Part shown: one piece after another, positions 1 to 6,539 of the stretch
How the letters are laid out: each line of letters begins with the position of its first letter
Position numbering within the stretch: the first letter of the stretch is position 1
Assembly (NCBI GenBank): GCA_947169985.1
Contig: CAMVRW010000125.1
Span: 1 to 7,032, forward strand
Direction: 5' to 3'
Length of the DNA: 7,032 nucleotides
From: an uncultured Butyrivibrio sp.
GTDB taxonomy: Bacteria > Bacillota > Clostridia > Lachnospirales > Lachnospiraceae
Program-made: the position numbers and the translations under genes
Notes under the pieces: model-generated
Databases searched by the model: none
What the model was told of the DNA's origin: nothing
Seen by the model: only the letters and a program-made list of their open reading frames with translations

Positions 1-399
1 CTTCTGGGCCAGTTCCACCGCAGGCTGGGTGAAATACTGATTGGTCATCACAACTCCAACCATGCGCCCATAGAAATCACGTCCGGCATATACTTCCTGA
101 ACCGCCTTTACGCCGATGGGCTTGTCGTAACATTTGCACTGAACAGCATAGGTTATCCCATCCTTTTCAGCCAGAATGTCAGCACCAAAATCACCACTGC
201 CCTTCGTGACCTCAACTTCTATAAAACCATTGGCTCTCAAAATATCAGCGCAGTAATACTCGAAGTCATGGCCCTCCATCTCATCCATAGGGAGTTCTTT
301 GGGTGGGCGGTTCTTAAGCCAGTGGAAAAAAACTGCCACCAGGATGACAAGTATTATAGCTAAACTTATGATCAAAATCGGAACGCGAACATTTAACAT
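1..399 (-). CDS. Membrane-anchored restriction-endonuclease-like (Mrr_cat) protein, 3' end cut by window
   Basis: 133 codons are visible from ATG at 399 to the window edge, with no stop. Residues about 7-28 form one hydrophobic membrane segment, followed by a K/R/P-rich stretch (KNRPPK), so the rest is probably cytoplasmic. Residues 43-130 match the Mrr_cat nuclease fold (PD-(D/E)xK superfamily): HDFEYYCADIL, then GFIEVEVTKGSGDFGADIL, then AVQCKCY. The expected catalytic residues are present: D74 in GAD, and Q87 and K89 in QCK. The later VKAVQEVYAGRDFYG helix and the VVMTN strand also fit the family. No methylase or specificity gene is in view, so a classical restriction-modification role is not supported; many short TM-Mrr_cat proteins have no known function. 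The start lies 42 bases after the PTS IIC stop, which suggests one transcript. The ribosome binding site is weak (GGAAAG close to the ATG), but an in-frame TAA at 421-423 leaves no better start. Confidence 0.85.
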   Translation of the reverse strand, partial: MLNVRVPILIISLAIILVILVAVFFHWLKNRPPKELPMDEMEGHDFEYYCADILRANGFIEVEVTKGSGDFGADILAEKDGITYAVQCKCYDKPIGVKAVQEVYAGRDFYGRMVGVVMTNQYFTQPAVELAQK

Positions 400-441
400 G
401 TCTTTCCATACCCCAATCTGTTAATCCTGGTCAGACGAGTA

Positions 442-1521
442 TCAGAGCTTAAGATCTCCTTCTTTAACCCAGCCGAGCTTCTTAACTACTGCATGGATAG
501 CAAGAGAGAAAACTGCCGGAAGAACAAAGGAAATAAGTACAAGTCCAAGCCAGTCAAAGCCTGTGATAGGGCCTCTTGCACCTTCAGCAATCTGGTTGAC
601 CCAACCGGTGTAAACACCAATCTGACCAACAAGTCCACAGGTTCCCATTCCTGAAGAAACAGGTGCGCCGTCCATTCTAAGTCCAAAAATGCAGGTTGCG
701 ATAGGTCCTGTAATTGCTGAAGCAAGAGTAGGTGCAATCCAGATCCTTGGGTTCTTGATGATGTTACCCATCTGAAGCATTGATGTGCCGATTCCCTGTG
801 AAACCAGTCCGCCCCACTTATTCTCCTTAAATGAGATAACCGCAAATCCTACCATCTGAGCACAGCATCCTGCTACAGCTGCACCACCTGCAAGACCTGT
901 AAGTCCAAGGGCTGCGCAAATAGCTGCAGAAGAAATAGGAAGTGTAAGGGCCATACCAACCACTACAGCAACAAGGATTCCCATAAGGAATGGCTGAAGC
1001 TCTGTAGCCCACATGATAAGGTTACCTACTGCCATTGCTGCTCTTCCCAGGGGAGGTGCAATGAGCCAGGAGAAAAATACACCCACTGCTATAGTAACAA
1101 GTGGAGTGACCAATATATCGACCTTAGTCTCTTTTGAAACTGCTTTTCCGAATTCTGCAGCGAGAATTGCCACAAAAAGAACTGCCAGAGGACCGCCTGC
1201 TCCGCCCAAAGCGTTAGCTGCAAATCCTACTGTTATCATAGAGAAAAGAACCAGTGGCGGGCACTTAAGTGCATATCCGATAGCCACAGCCATAGCCGGA
1301 CCACTCATGGCTGATGCAAGACCGCCAACAGTGTAATCTGAACCCGCGATTGTTGCTACTGTTGTAGTAAGAAATGGAATTTTGAACTGTGTTCCAACAG
1401 TGTTGATGATGGTTCCGATGAGCAGTGAGCAGAAAAGTCCCTGCGCCATAGCTCCCAGAGCATCAATGCCGTATCTCTTTAATGAGATCTCAATGTCTTT
1501 TCTTTTTAAAAACTCTTTCAT
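442..1521 (-). CDS. PTS sugar transporter subunit IIC, PTS_EIIC_2 (PfoR-like) family
   Basis: 359-residue, very hydrophobic protein with about nine or ten membrane segments after a short basic N-terminus (MKEFLKRKDIEISLKRYG). The glycine/alanine-rich helices, the segment around N257 (NPRIWIAPTLASAITGPIA) and the M283 segment (MDGAPVSSGMGTCGLVGQIG) are typical of PTS_EIIC_2. That family includes proteins annotated as PTS IIC and as PfoR, the 'perfringolysin regulator' of Clostridium perfringens. Length is close to the usual 340-360 residues, so it looks complete. No IIA, IIB or HPr domain is fused or adjacent, so it is an orphan IIC. Substrate and true transport activity are unknown, and a regulatory role as claimed for PfoR is possible. 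The start is supported by a perfect AGGAGG (1528-1533) six bases upstream. A promoter with extended -10 lies at 1605-1634. The downstream neighbour on the same strand is the Mrr_cat protein. Confidence 0.9.
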   Translation of the reverse strand: MKEFLKRKDIEISLKRYGIDALGAMAQGLFCSLLIGTIINTVGTQFKIPFLTTTVATIAGSDYTVGGLASAMSGPAMAVAIGYALKCPPLVLFSMITVGFAANALGGAGGPLAVLFVAILAAEFGKAVSKETKVDILVTPLVTIAVGVFFSWLIAPPLGRAAMAVGNLIMWATELQPFLMGILVAVVVGMALTLPISSAAICAALGLTGLAGGAAVAGCCAQMVGFAVISFKENKWGGLVSQGIGTSMLQMGNIIKNPRIWIAPTLASAITGPIATCIFGLRMDGAPVSSGMGTCGLVGQIGVYTGWVNQIAEGARGPITGFDWLGLVLISFVLPAVFSLAIHAVVKKLGWVKEGDLKL

Positions 1522-1573
1522 ATCCTTCCTCCTAGTCGACGCCGCATCTTTTTATGGGTCGCCGCTTTATATC

Positions 1574-1592
1574 TGGCATCTTTTCCATGCCA
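1574..1592 (-). repeat. Hairpin in the PTS IIC leader
   Basis: Perfect inverted repeat: six-base arms TGGCAT/ATGCCA around a seven-base loop. It falls in the first 25 or so bases of the predicted PTS IIC transcript. No U-tract follows, so it is not an intrinsic terminator. It could be an operator or a 5' stabilising stem. The nine-base word GCATCTTTT (plus strand) of this element occurs again at 1544-1552, 32 bases away. Confidence 0.35.
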
Positions 1593-1604
1593 TACATCTG
1601 CACG

Positions 1605-1634
1605 ATTTTACCACAGTTTCCACGCATTCATCAA
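1605..1634 (-). promoter_or_regulatory. Sigma-A-type promoter for the PTS IIC gene
   Basis: On the minus strand TTGATG (1629-1634) is separated by 18 bases from TAAAAT (1605-1610). A TG one base upstream of the -10 makes it an extended -10. The predicted start is near 1598, giving a leader of about 75 bases before the ATG at 1521. Assigned by motif only. Confidence 0.5.
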
Positions 1635-1689
1635 CACCAATCTGCCATTACCCCTTTATTTATGCGCTAAAGCTGATAAACTAATTATT

Positions 1690-3585
1690 ATGAAAAGCCA
1701 AACGCTAGACTCACTTATTTTACTCATATTTCCCATAGCTCTTTTGGCTGTCACCTTCTACAAGGCAGAGTTTTCAAGGCTTTGCATCGGCCAGGAATCT
1801 GAACCTACCAGGGACGGCAGGGATTTTCTGACCCAGAGCAGGATGATCCGGGCAAGCGCCTGCATTTTCATCATCCTCCACCACCTGGTCCAGACAGTGA
1901 CCTCCTATGGGTACGTCTACAAAGGCCCCATCACTTTGCTTAACTATATGGGGTATCTGTTTACTGCGCTCTTCTTTTTCTTTTCAGGCTTCGGCCTTAT
2001 CGTAAGCTTTTACTCAAAGCCGGATTATCTGGATCACTTTTTCTCCAGGCGAATCCTCTCTGTTCTTATTCCGTTTTGGGTCGCCAACCTGGCAGGCATT
2101 GTCATAGAAGTTGTAAAGGGCCTCGGAACGCCATCTTCTTATTTAAAAGAGCTTGTTGGCCTTACGCTCATCAACGGCAATGGCTGGTTTATCATTGAGA
2201 TAGTTCTTTTATATTGCGCCTTCTACCTGTTTTTCAGATTCCTGAAAAACAAAGACCTGGCACTTATCCTTATGCTGCTGACAGTTCTATTTATAATAGT
2301 AGCTTCATTCCTTCGTGGTCACGATCTTGATAGCGGTGATTCCCGCTGGTTTAGGGGGGAGTGGTGGTATAACTCAACCTGCGCCTTCGGATTTGGTATG
2401 CTCTATGGTCGCTTCAGGGATTCCTGGAACAGCTTTTTTGAAAAGAGCTATAAGATTGTCACTGCACTTTGTGGCGTAGCATTTCTTCTTGTCTTTTCAC
2501 AGTCCATCTATACTAACAACCACAGGGGTTATTATCACGAGCTGTCTTTCCACGGCCAAAGAGATGCGCTTTTGACCCTGCTTATCCAAACTATCACCTG
2601 CCTTCTTTTTACTCTGCTTGTCCTGCTTATTAACAGAAGACTCACCATAGGAAACAAGCCACTGAAATTCATAAGCTCCATGAGTCTTGAGATCTTCCTG
2701 ATCCACGGATTCTTTGTGAGTATGATTTTTGGCGGCAAAAACTATCCCGACCCGATATTCTTTCTGGCAGTCCTTATCAGTTCCTTTATTCTTGCATATC
2801 TGCTCTCCCTAGCCGACAGCTATCTTCTTGATAAGGCAAAAGAGCTTTTGACAAAGCTTCAAAATAACGAGAAGCGCAAAAAAATGCTGGTGACCGTTCT
2901 TTTGGTGGCAGTACTTTTCTTGGCGGTAATAGCTCTTTTCTCCGGGAGGCGTTTTATTCTGGCAAAGAGTGAATATGAGGATGAGCTTGTAACCTTAAGA
3001 AATGCTGATGTGGGGGACGAGGTCAGATTCGGACACTTTGATACGGATACGCTGCTGCCTGGGGCAGAGAGGCTCACATGGATAGTTATTGACAGGAAAG
3101 GTAACAGTCTTCGACTGCTTTCCAAGTACGGAATTGCCGGAAGCTTCTACAATCAAAAGCATGAGGAGATTTCCTGGAGAGATTCTGATCTATATGCGCT
3201 TTTGAATTCAGAGGATTCTACACAAGCCTTTAGCCGATACGAAGTTCGGATCCTGTCTGAAGATCCCGGCACCAAGGAAACCATCAGCCTTCTGACTGTT
3301 GACGATGCAAAAGAGCTTTTTGCCACAAATAAGGATAGAGAGCTGGAGATCACATCTGCTGCCCTTGCAAACGGAACCAACGAAAACCAAAAGAGTAAGT
3401 ATAACGAATGGGACATGAAGGGCTATCGAACTTCCTGGTGGTGGCTTAAGGGAAGTGACACTCCTAGTGTGTATGCACCTATCGTCACAGAGGATGGCGA
3501 GATCTTAGAGGACAAAAAGGTCGTAAATAAACCAGCTGGAGCCATCAGGCCCGTAATATGGATAACTCTTCCATCAGAAAACTAA
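1690..3585 (+). CDS. Acyltransferase-3 family membrane protein fused to a C-terminal DUF6273-like domain
   Basis: 631 residues. A membrane segment lies at about 8-24. Residues about 49-390 are an acyltransferase-3 (OafA/NodX-type) domain: SRMIRASACIFIILHH with the conserved histidine pair H64-H65, about ten membrane segments, NGWFIIEIVLLY near 160-175, and the late EIFLIHGFF motif (H339). This family moves acyl groups onto surface glycans. A KRKK stretch then leads into a further membrane helix (about 399-420), which by the positive-inside rule places the C-terminus outside. Residues about 440-627 resemble DUF6273: DVGDEVRFGHF, LTWIVIDRKG (W464), SWRDSDLYALLN, ISLLTVDDA, WWWLKG (583-588) and a terminal RPVIW (620-624). 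The function of DUF6273 is unknown; an extracellular binding role is a guess. No clear Shine-Dalgarno precedes the ATG, but no upstream in-frame start is better. The MBOAT gene follows after 67 bases. Confidence 0.85.
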   Translation: MKSQTLDSLILLIFPIALLAVTFYKAEFSRLCIGQESEPTRDGRDFLTQSRMIRASACIFIILHHLVQTVTSYGYVYKGPITLLNYMGYLFTALFFFFSGFGLIVSFYSKPDYLDHFFSRRILSVLIPFWVANLAGIVIEVVKGLGTPSSYLKELVGLTLINGNGWFIIEIVLLYCAFYLFFRFLKNKDLALILMLLTVLFIIVASFLRGHDLDSGDSRWFRGEWWYNSTCAFGFGMLYGRFRDSWNSFFEKSYKIVTALCGVAFLLVFSQSIYTNNHRGYYHELSFHGQRDALLTLLIQTITCLLFTLLVLLINRRLTIGNKPLKFISSMSLEIFLIHGFFVSMIFGGKNYPDPIFFLAVLISSFILAYLLSLADSYLLDKAKELLTKLQNNEKRKKMLVTVLLVAVLFLAVIALFSGRRFILAKSEYEDELVTLRNADVGDEVRFGHFDTDTLLPGAERLTWIVIDRKGNSLRLLSKYGIAGSFYNQKHEEISWRDSDLYALLNSEDSTQAFSRYEVRILSEDPGTKETISLLTVDDAKELFATNKDRELEITSAALANGTNENQKSKYNEWDMKGYRTSWWWLKGSDTPSVYAPIVTEDGEILEDKKVVNKPAGAIRPVIWITLPSEN

Positions 3586-3589
3586 TCGT

Positions 3590-3619
3590 TTGAACAGATT
3601 CATCGGGGGATGTTATACT
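3590..3619 (+). promoter_or_regulatory. Sigma-A-type promoter for the MBOAT-SGNH genes
   Basis: TTGAAC (3590-3595), an 18-base spacer, then TATACT (3614-3619) preceded by TGT (extended -10). Transcription would start near 3626, about 27 bases before the MBOAT ATG. It lies entirely in the gap after the acyltransferase-3 stop, and no terminator is visible in that gap. The two downstream genes can therefore be read both from here and by read-through. Confidence 0.55.
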
Positions 3620-3652
3620 AAATTATTGGAAGAGTTTTAGGGGGGAGATAAT

Positions 3653-5083
3653 ATGACTTTTAGCGTTCAGAGCCTTGCCTTTATGGGGGCCGTCTTTTTG
3701 ATATTCTATTTTATCAGGCGGCGGGCCAGGGCCTATTTTCTTTTAGCGGCAAGTATTGCCTTCATTGCCTATCTTGATGTAAATTCCTGCTACTGGGTTC
3801 TAGCAACCTCCGGGATTGTTTATGTTTGGGGCCTTATAGAAGGCTTCCTTACGAAAAGACATAAACCGCTTGCCAAGGTCTTCATGGCCCTTGGCGTTAT
3901 TCTTTGTGCTTCCTCACTATTCCTATTAAAACATGTGGCAAAATGGAACTTTTCTGACGAGATCCTAAAGAGCCTTATCATGCCACTGGGCTTTTCTTAC
4001 TATATTTTCCAGGCCATCGCCTATATTGTGGATATTTATCAGGAGAAAATGGAGCCTGAGGGAAATATCCTGTTCTTTTCTCTCTACATGTGCTTCTTCC
4101 CAAAGTTTCTCAGCGGACCTATAGAGGCGCCTGAGAATCTTCTTCCTCAGATCAAGACACTTCATAAAGTTTATATGGACGATGACAACAAAAGAGTTTT
4201 CATCGCCTTTCCCACGCTGCTCTATGGTTTCTTTATGAAAACTGTGGTGGCGGACAGACTTGCCATGTATGCGCCGAAGATTTTGAATTTCCCACACATT
4301 TATGGAAGCCAGTGGCTCTTTTTAGGAATGATCATGTTCACCATGCAGATATACTGTGACTTTGCAGGCTACAGTGCAATCGCCATAGGATTCAGCAGAG
4401 CTCTTGGCATCAGGCTTACGGAGAACTTCAATGCCCCATATCTTTCACCGGATATTACAACCTTCTGGAGAAGATGGCATATTTCCCTGTCAACCTGGCT
4501 TAAGAACTATATCTATATCCCACTGGGAGGCAATCGAAACGGCCTTCCAAGAAAGCTTCTTAACACGATGATCGTCTTTATCGTATGCGGTCTTTGGCAC
4601 GGTGTGGGACTTAGCTTTGTGATCTGGGGAGCTCTTCACGGGATTTACAGCATAATTGACACTCTTTTAAAGACCCGCAAAAAGAAGGGCGATAGCACCA
4701 AGATAAAGACCATCCTCTGCACAATAGTCACTTTCTTTGCAGTAGCTGTGGCCTGGATATTTTTTGGGGCTCCGAACACCAAGTTTGCACTGAACTTTAT
4801 CTATAGAATGCTCCGGTTTAGCACCGGTGAGATTCCGCTGGATATTCAGACTTTGGAACTTGGCGTTAAAAAATTCGACTTAAATCTCATACCTTATGGA
4901 ATTGTTGTATTTGCCATGGATCTTTTTATGTTGAAGATGAAGCTTCCTTTTGGCGAGGCTCTGCATAAGGTTTCGCCGGCCATCAGGTATCTGGTGGAAT
5001 ACCTTTTGATACTTGCGATAATTCTTTTAGGTGTCTACGGGCCAGGCTACGACGCTGCAGACTACCTGTATCAGGATTTCTAA
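3653..5083 (+). CDS. MBOAT family membrane-bound O-acyltransferase (AlgI/DltB/PatA-like)
   Basis: 476-residue polytopic membrane protein with the usual MBOAT order. LGFSYYIFQAIAYIVDIY lies at 112-129 and SGPIEAPENLLPQ at about 154-166. YCDFAGYSAIAIGFSRALGI starts at 234, with ENFNAPY just after. FWRRWHISLSTWLKNYIYIP begins at F271 (H276), followed by the catalytic-type histidine H316 in LWHGVG and a second His, H329, in GALHG. Length matches full AlgI-type proteins (about 460-500). These enzymes pass an acyl group, usually acetyl, from a cytoplasmic donor through the membrane to an outer SGNH-type partner or directly to a polymer. Here that partner is the next gene, 11 bases downstream. The start has a strong AGGGGGGAG at 3639-3647, five bases before the ATG, and a promoter at 3590-3619. 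The specific glycan and acyl group cannot be read from sequence. Confidence 0.95.
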   Translation: MTFSVQSLAFMGAVFLIFYFIRRRARAYFLLAASIAFIAYLDVNSCYWVLATSGIVYVWGLIEGFLTKRHKPLAKVFMALGVILCASSLFLLKHVAKWNFSDEILKSLIMPLGFSYYIFQAIAYIVDIYQEKMEPEGNILFFSLYMCFFPKFLSGPIEAPENLLPQIKTLHKVYMDDDNKRVFIAFPTLLYGFFMKTVVADRLAMYAPKILNFPHIYGSQWLFLGMIMFTMQIYCDFAGYSAIAIGFSRALGIRLTENFNAPYLSPDITTFWRRWHISLSTWLKNYIYIPLGGNRNGLPRKLLNTMIVFIVCGLWHGVGLSFVIWGALHGIYSIIDTLLKTRKKKGDSTKIKTILCTIVTFFAVAVAWIFFGAPNTKFALNFIYRMLRFSTGEIPLDIQTLELGVKKFDLNLIPYGIVVFAMDLFMLKMKLPFGEALHKVSPAIRYLVEYLLILAIILLGVYGPGYDAADYLYQDF

Positions 5084-5094
5084 GGGGAGTTAAC

Positions 5095-6129
5095 ATGGAA
5101 AAGAAATTAAAGAAACATCTTTTGCAGAAGAAAAATATTCTTCGCATTGCATTTATAATACTTACGCTTGTCTCCCTATGGTACTGGAACGGAGTCATGA
5201 GCGTAAAGAACGATCACGGTATAACCCAGGCGACGGCTGTATATTACCAACCCAAGAACACCGTGGATGTTGTGATGATGGGCTCAAGCCATATACACTA
5301 CAACATCAACACGGGGATATTATGGAAGGATTACGGGATTGCATCTTTTGACTACAGCGCAGCTGAGCAGCCTCTTTGGATTACCTACCACTACCTGGTT
5401 GAGTTCTGCAAGAATCAAAAGCCCAAGGTCATGGTCCTGGATCTGTATTCACTTGCAAATAATAAGAACGATTACCAGTATGACTGGATAAAGCCCAATA
5501 TTCTTGGAATGCGTTTTTCCCTTAATAAGCTCCAGATGCTTTATGATAGTGTGGAAATTGAAAAGATCGGAGATTACTTCCCTTCAATTGCCGTTTATCA
5601 CGACAGATTCAGCGAACTTACAAAGGAAGACTTTATCTATCCATTTACCATAAACACTGAGATGCAAAACTTTAAGGGCTTTGCCCCATCATTCGAGACT
5701 AACAGTCAGGTACAGCCCACATGGTCCCAGACCCAGAGCGGCGGAATGACTCTGAAGCAGGAACTGTATCTCCAGAAGATAATCGACTATACCAAGAAGC
5801 ACGACATAGAGCTCTTTTTAATAGTAACTCCTTACGTTACCACCGATGAAGACGAGCTGGTGTATAACCGTGTCAAGGAAATTGCTGCCATGAATGACAT
5901 CGATTTCAACAGCTCCAACTATGATTATGATGCCATTGGCCTTGATTTCTCCAGGGACTTCTACGACCACTCCCATCTGAACTTTCGCGGAGCTGAGAAG
6001 TTTACCAATTATCTGGGAAAAGAGCTAAAGAACCGTTTTGACATTCCTGACCGCCGTGGCCAGGAAGGCTACGAATCCTGGGATAGGGATTATGAAAACA
6101 TACAAGAGATGATGAAGGGGCACACTTAA
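5095..6129 (+). CDS. SGNH-type hydrolase/acetyltransferase partner of the MBOAT protein
   Basis: 344 residues. A lysine-rich N-terminus is followed by one hydrophobic segment at about 15-31 with no clear cleavage site, so the protein is probably a signal-anchored extracytoplasmic enzyme. VDVVMMGSSHIHYNI supplies the SGNH block I GxS nucleophile (GSSH at 63-66, probably S65). FYDHSHLNFRGAEKF supplies the C-terminal D-x-x-H pair (D291, H294). KPKVMVLDLY and IELFLIVTPY are the expected core beta strands. This layout is that of AlgJ/AlgX, DltD and related proteins that act beside an MBOAT enzyme, so the likely job is to transfer or remove an acyl group on a cell-surface glycan. The ribosome binding site AAGGGGAG overlaps the MBOAT stop, so the two are translationally linked. 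The last three codons and the stop lie inside the downstream terminator. Exact substrate unknown. Confidence 0.87.
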   Translation: MEKKLKKHLLQKKNILRIAFIILTLVSLWYWNGVMSVKNDHGITQATAVYYQPKNTVDVVMMGSSHIHYNINTGILWKDYGIASFDYSAAEQPLWITYHYLVEFCKNQKPKVMVLDLYSLANNKNDYQYDWIKPNILGMRFSLNKLQMLYDSVEIEKIGDYFPSIAVYHDRFSELTKEDFIYPFTINTEMQNFKGFAPSFETNSQVQPTWSQTQSGGMTLKQELYLQKIIDYTKKHDIELFLIVTPYVTTDEDELVYNRVKEIAAMNDIDFNSSNYDYDAIGLDFSRDFYDHSHLNFRGAEKFTNYLGKELKNRFDIPDRRGQEGYESWDRDYENIQEMMKGHT

Positions 6130-6143
6130 AAAGTGCCCCTTTT
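6115..6143 (+). terminator. Intrinsic terminator of the acylation operon, overlapping the gene end
   Basis: Nine-base perfect stem AAGGGGCAC (6115-6123) / GTGCCCCTT (6133-6141) with a nine-base loop, running into T residues. The stop codon of the SGNH gene (TAA, 6127-6129) lies in the loop. Read on the minus strand the stem is followed by CATCATC, so it should terminate mainly plus-strand transcripts. Confidence 0.85.
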
Positions 6144-6400
6144 AAATTTCTTAGCAGCCTTCGCCCATTTTGATATTTCTTTCTTCCTGGCGTAGTTTCT
6201 GGTGTTTTCCACGCTCAAAGTGATTCTCCCGAAGGATTATAAACAAAGTTCACATAATCACCTACTACCGGGAGTTCATCCGCCTCTCCTTCAAAGAAGC
6301 TCCCCTTGAGCCTTGCAGGGATATCATTATCCTTAAATCTTATGGTAAAACTGTTCTTTTGAATGGCAGAAATTCTGCCTGTCGAACTATTATTGTTCAT
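6126..6400 (-). pseudogene. rsgA: Remnant of ribosome small subunit-dependent GTPase A with internal deletion
   Basis: The ATG at 6400-6398, with GGAG (6409-6412) eight bases upstream, opens 61 codons ending in TGA (6217-6215). The peptide fits the RsgA N-terminal OB-fold: TGRISAIQKNSFTIRF, ARLKGSF, LPVVGDYVNFVYNPSGESL. An intact RsgA continues for over 200 more residues with the circularly permuted GTPase (G4 NKxD, G1 GxxGxGKS, G3 DxPG) and a Cys/His zinc site; none of these is here. Directly after the TGA another frame (GTG at 6212 to TAA at 6128-6126) encodes ENTRNYARKKEISKWAKAAK and a few more residues, which resembles the basic C-terminal tail of clostridial RsgA. The simplest reading is loss of the whole centre with an out-of-frame junction near 6205-6220. 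Intact RsgA helps mature the 30S subunit; this remnant cannot bind GTP. The 61-residue OB-fold might still be translated. Confidence 0.75.
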
Positions 6401-6479
6401 TTTTGATTCTCCATTTCTGTTCTATGTTGTCAGTTATTTGGGTTATACAGAAAGGGAGCCCCTATAAACAGAGTGCCAA

Positions 6480-6515
6480 AAGGCAAAAGAAAACCGTGAC
6501 TAAGAAGCCACGGTT
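6480..6515 (-). terminator. Intrinsic terminator upstream of the rsgA remnant
   Basis: On the minus strand a seven-base perfect stem AACCGTG/CACGGTT (6509-6515 and 6492-6498) with a ten-base loop is followed by TTCTTTTGCC, a U-rich tail. It would end transcripts arriving from the MGMT gene and the upstream methyltransferase. The plus strand has only A residues after the stem. It separates the rsgA remnant from that operon. Confidence 0.6.
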
Positions 6516-6539
6516 AAAAGATTCATATTAGGTATTTCT

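Noticed and set aside
486..845. Second minus-strand frame of 119 codons within the PTS IIC gene
   Set aside because: Same-strand alternative frame of a confidently identified gene, low-complexity Leu/Ser/Arg composition, no ribosome binding site.
1013..1336. Plus-strand ORF of 107 codons inside the PTS IIC gene
   Set aside because: Antisense shadow of a GC-rich membrane protein gene, rich in Ala/Pro/Thr as expected from reading Gly/Ala codons backwards; no ribosome binding site.
1382..1684. Plus-strand ORF of 100 codons spanning the start of the PTS gene and the divergent gap
   Set aside because: Overlaps the PTS promoter and ribosome binding site in antisense, and its sequence shows no domain features.
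3965..4297. Minus-strand ORF of 110 codons inside the MBOAT gene
   Set aside because: Antisense to a gene with all MBOAT motifs; no family resemblance.
6215..6220. CTT TGA at the end of the 61-codon RsgA ORF, the same words as the RF2 (prfB) +1 programmed frameshift site
   Set aside because: A +1 shift leads into a frame reading ERGKHQKLRQEE and stopping soon after; the RsgA tail is in the other (-1) frame. No upstream Shine-Dalgarno-like stimulator at the prfB spacing is seen. Chance at a deletion junction is simpler.
6452..6463. GC-rich AGGGAGCCCCT near the rsgA remnant as an operator or promoter element
   Set aside because: Only four-base arms around a three-base loop, and the nearby TATAAC has no credible -35 at 16-18 bases, so no promoter is called.
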